Shown: positions 23,396-36,160 of the stretch, in pieces | Position numbering within the stretch: the first letter of the stretch is position 1 | Layout of the letters: every line of letters begins with the position of its first letter | Assembly (NCBI GenBank): GCA_963693285.1 | Contig: OY848917.1 | Location: forward strand, 8,432,192-8,496,191 | DNA length: 64,000 bases | From: Xestospongia muta | Lineage: Eukaryota > Porifera > Demospongiae > Haplosclerida > Petrosiidae | Direction of reading: 5' to 3' | Position numbers and translations under genes: made by a program | Notes under the pieces: model-generated | Database searches by the model: none | Told to the model about the DNA's origin: nothing | What the model saw: only the letters and a program-made list of their open reading frames with translations

Positions 23396-23555
23396 TACTA
23401 GTCATAGTGGGAGGTACTAGTCATAGTAGGAGGTACTAGTCATAGTGGGAGGTACTAGTCATAGTAGGAGGTATTAGTCATAGTGGGAGGTATTAGTCAT
23501 AGTGGGAGGTACTAGTCATAGTGAGAGGTACTAGTCATAGTGAGAGGTATTAGCA
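23396..23555. repeat. 19-bp minisatellite
   Basis: About eight direct units of tactagtcatagtgggagg with few variants. A shorter, more diverged array of the same unit stands at the same place after copy G (27925-28110), so the array was copied with its surroundings. Confidence 0.93.
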
Positions 23556-23599
23556 TTGTGGTGTGTTACTTGTCACATGGATAATTTCCACTCTAATCA

Positions 23600-24110
23600 T
23601 TTAAGTGTCATCAAAAATTAATAATAAAGTTTTTCTATATATTTTGATTATTGAGTTACATTTAATGCTATTTTCTATTATAGTGTATTTAACTGATGAT
23701 GATATGGAACCATTGTGTGTAGTAAAATAAGTAACATTTCCAAAAGAAAACATCATTTATTTTCTGTTGTATATCCACTTCATAACAAAATTTCTTTGTT
23801 AATTTGGTCACATGCAATACATAACATTAATACCTTTGATAAAGTTAGAACACCTCAGTCATGTCATATCTGTCCTAACTGTGAGAAGTTACTGACCATC
23901 TCTAGAGAATAGAGAGAAAAAATGATTACTAATAAATGATCTCAATATTTTATTTTACAAAATTTTAAAATCATATGTATCAACTCATTACCCTGACTAA
24001 AGAATATAGATGTTCCAATATTAGTATTAGTAACTTCACATACAACTTGTTGGGTGTGGTTTAGGATAATTACAAAATGTATTATTATAATGATGTTTAT
24101 CCACACAAAC
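23600..24110. other. Intergenic sequence
   Basis: AT-rich. A 65-codon frame at 23715-23912 has no recognisable content and is not supported as a gene. Confidence 0.3.
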
Positions 24111-24600
24111 TAATTACACAGGTCATGTTGTGGTTTAGTATACTGTTTGAATATTATTCCAAAAAATTATGAATTCAAAAAATGACTAAATACACACACA
24201 AACTAATTACACAGTTCATATACATATTATAGTATTCTACAGTAATAATCTATAATATTAACTAGTTAAAATACTATACACTAAGTTATCACTAAAACTA
24301 TAACAAGTTTTATTTAGAAAATCTACTGAACTAAAATGATGTCTCTATATCAACTTCTTTGTCCTTTTTCTTGTATGTCTATTAAAGATACAAACAACAC
24401 ACATATTAAATATGTTATAAATTATATAATAATATACTATAATACTGAATGACATTGGATGATATTATTACTACTTAAATTTATAGTAAAGTGACAACTC
24501 TATCTTCAATGAATATCATAAATGACAATGGAATTATTAATTATAAGGTTGTCTTTGAAAGGACATATTGTACATTTAAAATGTTTTAGTTAGATAGAAA
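24110..24600. repeat. Dispersed block, copy 2 of 3
   Basis: Near-identical to 10730-11170 and to 29130-29520; see there. Continues into the segment 24640-24960 that resembles 11300-11580. Confidence 0.85.
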
Positions 24601-25629
24601 CTATTTAACCTAGTTTTAACTATAACAGTCATACTATGAGTATATGAAATAATAAAGTACTTATTAAATTATGTCTACAATATATATACTTACAACAGGT
24701 CTCCTGTATACTGAGTTATTACTACATTTAAGAAGACAATGTGAAAAACATGACTACAACAAATCACAAATCATAAAAGGAGATTATGCTAAAAACAAAT
24801 AAAAGAACAATTTAACGTATTGTAATCTATTTCACTTACTAAATCCATTCAAAAATATATGACTTCTATAGCTTTGGGGATGTCTTTTTCATGATCAACT
24901 TGTTTGGCTAGTATCATAGTAAGAAATGAAGCCAACTAGGACTTTAATAATGTATAAGTACAATGAATATATCCCTAAAATTAAGTTATTACTAATTTAT
25001 TATTGATGAACTATATCATGTTACTAAAGGTTAACTATTATATATTTAAAACAATAAAATCTTTCATTCCATCTTTTTGTGTTTGTTGTCCAAAGAATAC
25101 AAACACAGTTAACAAAAGCCATTCTATTATTTCTGAAAAAGTTCCACTTAGATAGTCCTTCTCTAATATAATGTTATTATACCTACAAAATATATAATAT
25201 TTATATGATAGTCACATAGTCTTATTAATAGTTCAGGTGATATATACAGTATAATGCGTATATATCCAGGTGGTATAAGTATTAATAATAATACACTCTC
25301 CTTTGCTGTCTATTGATTGTATTTCTTATAAGAGAGCTGATGTCACAAGTAACTTAAGTCATATTAACTATAGCAAATACAAAACAATATCACCTAAATA
25401 CATGTAGTATACTAGAGTACTAGTGTCTGTATATATACTCATAGTACATAGTATATTGTGATATTATATCACTACACTATATACTGACTATACTATTCTA
25501 TGTTGTTATATTAGTTTGCTTACCATACAATTCCAGACTTATCAATGTAATACATAGGATTGAATATGTAACACCTACACGTATAGAGATATTAAACTAC
25601 TCAGTATTAGACACTACAATATAACAATA

Positions 25630-27150
25630 GATTACTAACCACTCATCTATCTTGCCATGATAAGCACACAACTATAACAGTCTTTACTTCTTAGCAATTT
25701 GTTCCAGTAATGCATCAATTTGAGTTAGCTATTAAATATGTATAAAGGACTAGTCAACAACAGATATTAATAAATTGAACAACATGTATTTTCAGGACAG
25801 AAGTGTATGGTATAGTCAAGGAATTCACCATTGGAAATGCTATCAGATGTTGTTGTTGTTGAGAATGCTAGATTCTCTAATTGACAAAGGAAGAAACTAC
25901 AGGTAAAAGAATAAAACACAGTAGATATACATAATTTAGTAAATATTAATGTATATGTCCATATACACGTGATGAACATATACTTACTACATAAATGAGA
26001 AATCAGATGAATTAATTAATGTTTTCTCAAAGTTGTCAATATATGAAGTATCACTATCTGTATGCTATCAGGTAAGATATACAGTAGACAACATATATTG
26101 TATGCACTATAATGTATACTAATAAATGTTTTGTGTACATGTAACATAAAACGACACATTTTCTCTCATTTGTACAGAGTCATATCCTCCTAGAAATTTC
26201 AAATGATAGTTCAGAATTATTATACACTATTTCCTTATCAAAGCTGTTGGGTGTGGTCACATTGTCATGTTATGTAATGAAACATATCTCATCTTTAGAG
26301 AGAAAGACAAACAGACAAACAGAGACAAAAAAGTAAAAAATAAAAATAAAAGTGAAAAATGTAAGAAGTGAGTCAAAACATTATAGAGAGCATTACTGAA
26401 AAATAAGGCGAATTATTCTTACATAACATCGATCTTGTCATAGGTTCGAATGACAGAGTCTCACAAAGTATTTCACTACTCAAATTTGTATTATAAACAA
26501 TGAATGAAGAGAAGAACAAATTAAGTCTAAACTTAAAAATGAACTTCAACTTAACTTTAAATGTCGTAATACTTGATAGATTACAAAACTAGATACTTAG
26601 GTTGATAAAAATAAAATAATATTACAGTATTATTATTAAAACTGAATAACAAACTAAATAGATAATATAACAATCACTATAATAGTTTTGAGATATATAA
26701 AATTCACTTATTGGATTTTTTGATTTTATATTTTATATTTTATGCTTACACAACATTTATTGAAACCTAATGTTACTCACAAAGTAAAGTACATTGAACC
26801 TTAAGATCATCAAGAATGCTTTGTATATAAGATAGAATAAATCATTGAAAGTCATTAAACTAAAAAAGATTCATCATATAACCAGATAAGACCAAATAGA
26901 ATAGAAAAAACTGTTTATGACAAAGATAACACTCTAAATCAACAAGTCCTTTGTGTTAGGTCTTCTACCTTTCAAGTAACCTAACCACTGTACTGATAAC
27001 AAGTTCATCAATGAACTAAGGGATGGTCTTATGTATTCCTTTCTCATCATAAAGGATAGTTTTCACTGACCACAACCTTTGACCAACATGTTCACCTGTC
27101 TCCTTTGGTTACTATGGCAATCCATAAGAGAATGACCCCTTGACTCACAA
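25630..27150 (-). pseudogene. Partner gene, decayed copy IV
   Basis: Short relics of the unrecognised partner gene on the minus strand. The KRDEV exon lies near 25638-25730 with losses, the QLE exon near 25835-25900 (FFLCQLENLAFS in one frame), and exon 1 near 27040-27150, where the start is followed within two codons by a stop. It has the same divergent placement before collagen copy G. Confidence 0.4.
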
Positions 27151-27197
27151 CATGTTTACATTCTAAAATTTAATTAAAGCTGCCAACAACTAATAAC

Positions 27198-27511
27198 TAT
27201 ATAAAGAACTGACAGACAGACATTTAAATATCAGAAAAATTATCTTAACATACAAGTGATCTTTGAAACACTTCAAGGAAAAATCTTTAACTAACTTTTA
27301 AGATGATGATACAGAACTATCACTGTTGGTTGTCCTCTTACTAACTGTAGAACAAATTGAACAATGTACTACAGCTGCTATACAAAGTAATAATATTGTT
27401 TCAAAAGGATTCAATTTCAATTCATTTATTATAGAAACCAGTCAAGATAAGAGATGTACCTCTCCTACACCAAATGTCACTACCAACACACCTTATATTC
27501 AAATATTACAA
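27198..27511 (+). pseudogene. Short-chain collagen copy G, 5' fragment
   Basis: TATATAAAG at 27198-27206 and ATG at 27303. A one-base deletion in the signal peptide codons (acagaactat for acagatactat) shifts the frame at once, and nine extra bases repeat part of it (gaacaaattgaacaatg). The intron and the start of exon 2 are recognisable, but the collagen ends at about 27511 at the same point as copy F and runs into the GTGGGGAGTACAATC block. Confidence 0.85.
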
Positions 27512-28115
27512 TGTGGGGAGTACAATCGATTGTTGTATAGTTTACAGAAAGCTAATTGGTTATTAAGCACATTAGCAGTTAAAGTATATCGTTAAATGTT
27601 CTTACCGATTTTAATTGTTCCAAATAACTACAGAAAGAATAGAAGGATGAGAAAAGGATATAACTAGGTTATACATAACTTAAAAGGGATTAAACCTAGT
27701 TCAAGTGTTTATAATAGTTTTCATTCTGACAAAGGTATGTAATCTATAAAATCATACTCATAGTTTTGTTTTTGCTGAGTCATCAATCTTATCATATAAT
27801 CTGTTCAGTTTGAATTTGACCATGTGCACAACAGATATGCAGCTTTTCATATGGCTCTGACTTCTTAAAAGAAGAAGCATGGTGACCTTCTAAAGATACA
27901 ACAAAGTCAAAAAAGCATACCATAAGTACTACTAGTCATTGTGGGAGGTACTAGTCATAGTGGGAGATATAGTTATAGTAGGAGACACTAGTCATAGTGG
28001 GAGATATAGTTATAGTAGGAGGTACTAGTCATAGTGAGAGGTGCTAGTCAAAGTGGGTGTTACTATAGTTATAGTAGGAGACACTAGTCATAGTGGGAGG
28101 TATTATGTCTAGTGC
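27512..28115. repeat. GTGGGGAGTACAATC block and minisatellite, copy after G
   Basis: Same order as after copy F: 220-bp block, a linker with tcttaaaagaagaagcatgg, then the 19-bp minisatellite from about 27925. Shows that F and G with their 3' surroundings are one duplicated segment. Confidence 0.85.
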
Positions 28116-28752
28116 AAAATCGATCATTTAACATACCACTATGACTAGTAGCAAGGTACTTATTAGTCATAGTGATGTGTTACATGGTCAATTTTCACTC
28201 TAATCATTTAAGTACCATCAAATATAAAGCCAATAGATACTTATTATTAGAGCACGACAATATATGGTAGGTACACATTGCACTAGAGGGTGCCTATGTT
28301 AGAAATTATATGGTGTTAAAATTCCATAAAAAATCAACAGTATAACTGTTTTTGCTGAGTCATTCATCTTAGTATGAATAAAACTGTGTCAAAACTATGA
28401 GACCACACCCATATTAGGTTGATGTTATTCTTATTAGTCTGAAATTACACAAAATAACCTTAATCTTACAGATTTAGCTGACCTATCTTAGCTTGTTAAA
28501 GGATTATGGTTGCACTGTTGATAGAAGTTCTCACTCTACCTTAATATGGAGCAAGATTTACTTAATCATTCATTAGGTACTCTAACATCAAAAGGAATCA
28601 AAAGGGATATACACAAATAATACATAACACATGAAAAGAAAGGAAATAGTTATGCTATGTAGAAAATACTTATCATAAACTAGAGACAAATCAAGTGTTA
28701 TTAACAAGATATAACATCAATTACTTAGTAGTGAAATTGTTAGTACATTTAC

Positions 28753-28879
28753 CTATGATATTCCTTGTGTGGTTCACAAGCAATATTTTTGAGACGACAA
28801 ATGGTTTTCTATCATTAATTTGACCCAGTAAGGTCATAATGGAGCCATATCCACATACTATGTTTAACAGTCCCTTTGT
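28753..28879 (-). CDS. Possible exon of an unrecognised minus-strand gene
   Basis: An open stretch of 42 codons between a good acceptor (acattttag) and donor (ATAG before GTAAATG). It reads TKGLLNIVCGYGSIMTLLG and later VSKILLVNHTRNIIG. The helical, hydrophobic pattern resembles that of the partner gene. The flank at 28640-28740 matches 5760-5890. No family is recognised. Confidence 0.35.
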
Positions 28880-29129
28880 CTAAAATGTCTAAGAGAAAAG
28901 AATATAATACATGTACATAATGTATATTACAGGATAAAGACTGTCTATGTATAATATTACTAGTCTACTGAAGGAAGACTTGTTATACACAAGTTATAAG
29001 TATTATTATTGTTTTTATTAGTTATATAATCTTATAATATCAAATGATACTGACCATTAATATTATGATATCAGTGACTTTATCCATATTGACTAGAGTA
29101 GGGTTTCATCTATCATTCAAGTCGATCAT

Positions 29130-29522
29130 TGAACGTTGGAGGGCGTGGTTTATTTTTTATTACAGAAAAAAGTAAAAAATTAAATATTCAAAAATGATTA
29201 AATACACATACAAACTAATTACACAGTTCATATACATATTATAGTATTCTACAGTAATAATCTATAATATTAACTAGTTAAAATACTACATACTAAGTTA
29301 TCACTAAAACTATAATAAGTTTATTTAGAGAATCTACTGAATTAAAATGATGTCTCTGTATCAACTTCTTTGTCCTTTTTCTTAGATGTCTAATAAAGAT
29401 ACAAACAATACACATATTAAATATGTTATAAATTATATAATAATATACTATAATACTCAATGACATTGGATGATATTATTACTACTTAAATTTAGAGTAA
29501 AATGGAAACTCTATCTTCAATG
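29130..29522. repeat. Dispersed block, copy 3 of 3, cut by collagen H
   Basis: Follows 10730-11170 and 24110-24600 closely up to tctatcttcaatga, where the sequence changes abruptly into the collagen C-terminal domain. Confidence 0.85.
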
Positions 29523-30050
29523 AGATGGGGACGTACCACCTGTCCTACAACCAATGATACAGAATTACTCTACAAAGGGAAAGCTACTGGGAGTCATTAT
29601 ACTCAAACTGGAGGTGGAGCTAACTACATTTGTCTACCTGATCAACCTGAGTTTTTATCCTATACACCTGGTGTATATGAGCACCAGTCCTACATTTATG
29701 GAGCAGAGTATGATGCTTATGGTGGTCCTTTCTCACCACGTAATGAACACAATGTCCCCTGTGTTGTATGTTATGTTTCCACTAGAATATAATATCTAAT
29801 GATACCAGCAAAGATTACATGTCCTAAAACATGGACCACAGAATATCAAGGTTATCTCATGGCTAAGGGATTCAACAACAAACGAAATGTAGTCTATGAA
29901 TGTGTTGATAAAGATGCTGAATCTATTCCAGGCAGCGTTGCTAACAATAATGGTACTTTATTCTATCATGTTCAAGCTCAATGTAATGGTCTCCTCTGTC
30001 CTCCTTATGATAAAGAGAAAGAGTTAGCCTGTGTGGTGTGCACCAAGTGA
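29523..30050 (+). pseudogene. Short-chain collagen copy H, C-terminal domain only
   Basis: Begins within the domain (RWGRTTCPTTNDTELL) after an unrelated block and runs to CVVCTK with a stop at 30048-30050. It lacks promoter, signal peptide and Gly-X-Y region. One nonsense codon, TAA at 29790-29792 (actagaatataa for actagagtattat), splits it. All ten cysteines are otherwise kept. It is the best preserved domain after D and B, so the break is young. Confidence 0.88.
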
Positions 30051-30581
30051 ACAAAACTATTTTCTAAATTGTTTGACATTAATTTTGATTATGAGTGATT
30101 TAGTAATTTGTAATTTATGCTATAATTTTTGAAATAGAAACTTACATTTTTATAAAAGCTGTTAAATGTACACATGCTAAGTATATTATGGAACATGATA
30201 GTCATGAATAATAACTACTTATATTAAATATATTACTTGACTATCATTGGTCATTGAGATATGGCAGACTTAATTAAGTAGTGGTAAGTTGGAATTGAGA
30301 AGCTATGGTCTTGTACTCAGATATTCTCTGGCTAAATGCCCTTTCACATAACTAAACAAGTGGGTGTGTCCATCTGGGGACAAGACTAATGAAGTCATAA
30401 TTATCCATTTACAATATCATATTCAAATAGACAGTTTAGTGGTAGGTTGACTTACAGTAGTTTTCTGAAGTACATTTTTCACAGCTCTAATAATAAGTAC
30501 AGTTTTGAAATTTTAAAGAAACCAGCTAAACACATGTATCAAAATTTTATAAGTCAGGTTTTAAATTAGTGTGCTTTTCCA

Positions 30582-30788
30582 ATGACAGATGAAAACAGTT
30601 ATAATTACCTAAATAAAGCTTGTATTCTCTCAAAATATAAGTTATTAGAAAAAGGCCTTGATATAGTTGTGTATTCCAAAGATGACTTTAGCTATCATCA
30701 ACACTTAAAAAGATATATGATATATTTTGTCAGAAGAGCATTAAAAGATGGGCTGTTTGAAAATTTAAAAAAACTTCCTTTTCAGTGA
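30582..30788 (+). CDS. Small unrecognised frame, possible last exon
   Basis: 68 codons, preceded by an acceptor-like ccaatgacag directly before ATG. Content is MTDENSYNYLNKACILSKYK and FVRRALKDGLFENLKKL, charged and helical. The flank resembles 8070-8110, where the frame is not kept. No family recognised; chance is quite possible. Confidence 0.25.
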   Translation: MTDENSYNYLNKACILSKYKLLEKGLDIVVYSKDDFSYHQHLKRYMIYFVRRALKDGLFENLKKLPFQ

Positions 30789-31530
30789 GGTGACTTTAAA
30801 TTCTATTATAACATAATTTAACAATTGAAGTCATTGTAGTCTTCTCAGTTTTTTAAGACATGTGTACCAAAGTAAAAACAATAAAACACAGTTAGAACCA
30901 GGGAGAAACTATGTACTTGTTTAGAAGACTACAGTGACTTTAATCTAACATATACTTTTTACTGGCTATGAGTCAATGCCTTGTGAGCTTGTGTTAATGA
31001 TATATGCTCTGTATACTTGTCCTTATTGTTAAGGGTCAGCAACGGGATATGTCTTAATTTTATATAAAAAAAGAATTGGTTCAAAGAAATAGTTTATACA
31101 ACTTTTAGAGGGATTTAAACTATTTTAATCACAAGGACATAACCTGAATAATTAAATCCTAACAAATATTGCAAAGTCATCAATCTTATCTTGTACTCTG
31201 TTCAATTTGAGATTGACTTTATTATACATGTATAATTACATGTATAATAAAGGTAGAGCAGGTACAACATAATTTGACAACATAATAAGACATTGCTATT
31301 ATTATAATGGTCCTATTTGATGTTGGATAACTTCAATTAATTAACCAAACCATCTAACATATAGATGTATTTCATTGTCTAAATATCATCAACTTACTAC
31401 TAGATCTTGTGATAGTATACTCTTCAATTTATTACATATGAAAACATATCATATCATTATTTTTACAAGGTAGATAGACATATCCCTATAAAAGATATAA
31501 TAGACAGGTTATAATTGAACTGATACTGTA
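30789..31530. other. Intergenic sequence
   Basis: AT-rich; a short palindrome (tatacatgtataattacatg, then tataata) near 31222-31250. No gene seen. Confidence 0.35.
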
Positions 31531-31880
31531 TACATACATGTACTGTACATATACATGTACTGTACATATATATGTACTGTGCACATATACATGTACTGTA
31601 CATACACATACATGTACTGTACACATATACATGTACTGTACATACACATACATGTACTGTACATATACATGTACTGTACATATATATGTACTATACACAT
31701 ACATGTACTGTACATATACATGTACTGTACACATACATGTGCTGTACACATACATGTACTGTACATATACATGTACTGTACATATACATGTACTGTACAC
31801 ATATATGTACTGTACACGTACATGTATTGTACACATACATGTACTGTACATACACATACATGTATTGTACATATATTTGT
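31531..31880. repeat. 17-bp tandem array of TACATGTACTGTACATA type
   Basis: About 20 units of a 17-bp motif made of nested palindromes (CATGTACTGTACATA and variants). Because 17 is not a multiple of three and no unit carries a stop, several frames on both strands are open over 100 codons. Those frames are artefacts. Confidence 0.95.
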
Positions 31881-32212
31881 GTATAGAATGTACATTTTTA
31901 ATAATGACTTGTTTCTTTTGAATCAAGTCTAGAACTTCAGTACAGTAAAACCAAATGAAAATGTAAAAAATAATACCTGAAGCAGTTATCCATCATTGTA
32001 TGTTTCTGTTCTCTTCAGTTTATTCATTAATATATCCAACCTAGTACAAATTAATACAATCTCTTATGATCCTTCCATCTAATAATCATTCATCAATGTT
32101 GTATGTATCTCTCTATTCATCTATCAAACTAATTTAATACATACTTTGTAGTACTCAAAATTATTGTGACTGTAATAAAAGTTACACTCATCTGAGAGTA
32201 TTTCCTGTGTGT

Positions 32213-32448
32213 ATAAAATAATAATAGATTATAATAATGAACACTATGTACATGTAACTGACTGTATTGTTATAAAATAATAATAGATTATAATAATGAA
32301 CACTATGTACATGTAACTGACTGTATTGTTATAAAATAATACTAGATTATAATAATGAACACTATGTACATGTAACTGACTGTATTGTTATAAAATAATA
32401 CTAGATTATAATAATGAATACTATGTACATGTAACTGACTGTATTGTC
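32213..32448. repeat. 59-bp tandem repeat, four copies
   Basis: Units begin near 32221, 32280, 32339 and 32398 (gattataataatgaacacta, then tgtacatgtaactgactgta). They are nearly identical, so amplification is recent. Confidence 0.93.
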
Positions 32449-32449
32449 A

Positions 32450-34100
32450 TCATATGTTCCAACTGAGGGACAACACACATCACTTTTTCCAGTGGAAGGT
32501 ACTCTCCATAACACTCAATCATTTCATCAATCTCAGTTAATGAGGTATTTTGTAATCAATATCTGGAATTAAACATAATTGTTATATAGTAAAAAAAGAA
32601 TATAATTATAAACTTGTCCTAAAATTATTATAATAATACTGCTATTACTAAAAGGACTGTATTATTGCTAACTCTTATAGATTGAAGAGTTGACAGAAGT
32701 ATGGATCTATTCAAATATTATTCTCAAGTAACAGATTCAGAAGGTTCAATCAGTCATGCCCAAATTAAAATGCTTGTGGTAAACATAATAATATTCATTA
32801 GTTGTTATGTGGATCATTGTTACCATATGTGTGTTAATTATGTCAATACATATGTAGAGTCAAGAGTGTATACCATCTAAATACATGCACTTTAATTAAG
32901 ACTACAATTGTACAGTACAATATGTATGAGTATTAACTACAGTATCAACTATAGAGGTATTAAATATGATAATATAACTGAGCCCTTTTACTCTGTATAA
33001 AGACAGTTACATACACACATAGTCATAAGTTGAATAATTAAGTTGGCTGTGGCTCAAAAATGTACATTTGAAAGCTAAATCAATAAGTGCAGTGAAACTT
33101 GAGATAATCAAAGACAGTATAAGCTCGAGACTTTAAAAGATGGTATTCTATAATAAATTGACAGGTACTGAAGAGAAAGGTAGCTAGCATTGAGGGATCT
33201 GCTACATGTAGAGTCATTTATTTACCTCAAGATGATTTAAACATCAAGTGAGAGGGAAATATAGTTTGGTAATCTCTTTCATCTTGTTTAAATCCATTAG
33301 TTTCTCCAAATCACCACAGATTTGTATCTCTTGTATATTACTGATCTCCTAAAGACCTGTTTGAATACAAAGTATAATGTAATCCAATTCAGTTAGTTTA
33401 ACTTGGACCAATTTCCATTTTCAACAAGAGCCAATGAGTATTGTCTATATTTATATCAACAGGTTATCTTATCTCCTATATATGAGTACATCATCACATT
33501 ATCTGGTTTATTACATTAATTACTACACAATACATGTAAGATAAATACAAGTACAATACATTATGTTGTATATATAGAGACATACTTCTTGTCTTAGCAA
33601 GTCTCATTCCAAAACCCACTAGATGTTTATTAGATTCTATATACACTCTAATTATTAAATCAAGCAATCTGATTGGTCAGATATAGATAACTATATTTTA
33701 GGTACTTGCTGGGCTTTCTCAGTTACTCACTAGTTCCTTCAACATGTGTTGCTATAGATTTGTTAAATTGGTTAGAGTCATGTATCAAATGGACACAATA
33801 CAATTTAGAAGCCAACAAGCCTAATATAACTCTCACACATGCTCACTCAGACTTCTCAGTGATGGCTTTTAAGTTTTAAAATTGCATAGTTCCTTAAGTC
33901 TTGGACTAATTCTATTCATCCAGTCTATTTATTTGGTCATCCTAACCATCCATCCCTAGCTCTCACTATCTCTCTATATTCCTATGTATCTTATTCTTAC
34001 CTCTTTGTCTGATCATAACAACATTTCTTGAGTTAGTGGGTGGATGTAAAGATGCAGTCATAGGATAGAGGTCTTCAAAAGAAACCTTTTATCTTCATCT
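32450..34100. other. Intergenic sequence
   Basis: AT-rich sequence with no frame I can support. Possible UTR or intron sequence cannot be excluded. Confidence 0.3.
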
Positions 34101-34628
34101 TTGATGTAACAACATCTTTTACTTGTTATGGCTGTAGGAGGTAGCAAGATGATGAGAGCTAATCCATGATGTAGTGAGATTGATGTTGGATTGAACAGTG
34201 GACATTGAAGTTAGAGAAGAAAATTCTTGAGATAGAAGAATGTTATTAGCATAAAAGATGATTTATGTAGTTGATGAATAAGAGAGACATGAGAATAGAT
34301 CTTTGGAGTACACCAGTGATGACTTGACAGCACATACTGTATTTAAGAGGTCCCATGAAGAAAACTAAGACTTGACAATAGATAATAGAGCTGTTTTAGT
34401 TGAGAATCCAGGTTGGAAAAAAACGTGACGATTAGTAAAAATGTTATGAGTGGAAAAAAAGTCGTACAGATAATTAAAGATGTCACATTCCAAAATCTTA
34501 CTCGTGAAGAAAAATAGATCTTAATCATCTAAGATCTGAGTTGCAGAGAAAATCTGGAGATTTGTCATGTAGTGGTGTATAGAGATTATGAGTCAGAGGA
34601 GATAAAGGGGCAGTTGACTTATTGAAGC

Positions 34629-34890
34629 CATAGGCAGCTGAGGGTGGGGGCGAAGGGGGCTGATGCCCCCCCAACTTTTACATAGAGTAACTCATTTTGC
34701 ATTCTAACATTTATTACTAGTAGACCTGCAAGAACTTGCCAAGGAGTTTGTTCAAAAAAATGATGAACGAAGAAAATATTTTGTTTTCGATGCATTTTAA
34801 TTCTCATTTTTAAAATGTATGCTTTTGCATGTGAAACTGTGTACAAATATGTTCAGCCCCCCCAACTTTTTTGAGCTTCCTCCACCTATG
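34629..34890. mobile_element. Non-autonomous hAT-type element, 262 bp
   Basis: Bounded by CATAGG and CCTATG ends, with 5-bp target duplications gaagc at 34624-34628 and 34891-34895. It sits inside the LINE relic. The interior holds C-runs (gccccccccaacttt type) and, on the plus strand, a remnant frame DLQELAKEFVQKNDERRKYF matching the end of the hAT relic inside the element at 61848-62293. It is a deletion derivative that kept the 3' end of a transposase gene. Confidence 0.72.
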
Positions 34891-36160
34891 GAAGCAGGAG
34901 GATAAGTATTGATTTAGAACATCTGCTTTAGAAGAGGATGAAATTACTGGAGAACCATTATGGATAAAGGATGGAATGGACGCAGGTTTGGAATGAAGAC
35001 CAAAAGACCACGATGAGGGAGAAGTGAATAAACTACGAAGGAATTTGAATTTTAGATGTCTAAGATAAGCTAGAGTCTTATTACAATAGGAATGATACTT
35101 GGTCCAAAGAAAAGGAGAACCAGTTCTTTTAGCAGAAGAGAAGATGGACTTTCTTAACTTGAGTTGGTTAATGAGGAGCAATTGACCCAAGGAAGAGAAG
35201 AGTTAGTAGGGGATACACAAGTTTGTTAGGAACAGTGGTGGTCATGACGCACAGGAAAAGTTATTTAAATATGACCCAAGATTAGAAGTATTAGGATTAA
35301 ACAAGGGAAGTAATTCTTTACAGTCAATGGAGCAGAGGACAACATTAACATGCTCAGAGTCAGTGAGATGGTATAGCCAGGACCTTGTGAGGAGGGGAAG
35401 GGGAAGGACTGTTAACAGATTCTGTGGGAAGAGAAATGAGAAGAGAAAAGTGGTCTGAAAAAGAGACAGGAGGAAGAATACTGTGAGAAGGAACAACAAT
35501 GGTAGATAGAAGATAAACACGATCAATAATTAATGGTGTATAAGAGTGAGAAAATGATTGGGAGTACTAACAATTTACTTAAGGTCAAAAGTGTCAGATA
35601 TGAAATCCAGGTTAGTCTTTGAGGATGAAGTAGAGTAGAAATTAATGTTGAAATCACCTAAAATGATAAGATTAGAAAGAATGGAAGGATTGAGGGATGT
35701 CATCTCATTACATAAATGATCTAGCTTATCAGATGAAGATAGAAGCCAGTAGTAAGTACTAATTGAAAATGAGCAATGATTAAGCTTAATTGATAGAAGA
35801 AATTCAATTTTAAAAGGAACAAGTACTGCAAAAGTAATTACATGATATTTTACATGAACAACAATACCACCACCACAGTGGTTACAATCACAATAGAATA
35901 ATAAGTGATTAGGCAAAGCAATGTCAAGATTGGGAATGTCAGCAAAGAGTCAAGAGTCCACAATATAGACAAAATTGGGATTGAGAACAAAACAGAGAGC
36001 GGTTCTCTAGTTCTCCAGTTTAGAAAAAATGGAGTGAGCATTAAAATAGAAATCTTTATTGAATTTGATGTGAGTTGTGAGCAGGATAGCAAAGGAGTGG
36101 GACAAACAAAGTTGATAGAAGGTTTGAACGAACAGAAAAAAGAAGCTGATTATTAAGAGA

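Noticed and set aside
23396..23555. CRISPR-like array at the 19-bp repeats
   Set aside because: Units are contiguous without spacers and the genome is eukaryotic; it is a minisatellite.
24110..29522. A single transposon explaining the three 430-bp dispersed blocks
   Set aside because: No terminal inverted repeats or target duplications were found at their edges; they move as part of the larger segmental duplications.
31463..31932. Five overlapping 70-146 codon frames of Tyr/Cys/Thr/Val-rich repeats
   Set aside because: They are translations of the 17-bp tandem array in several frames on both strands; no gene structure supports them.
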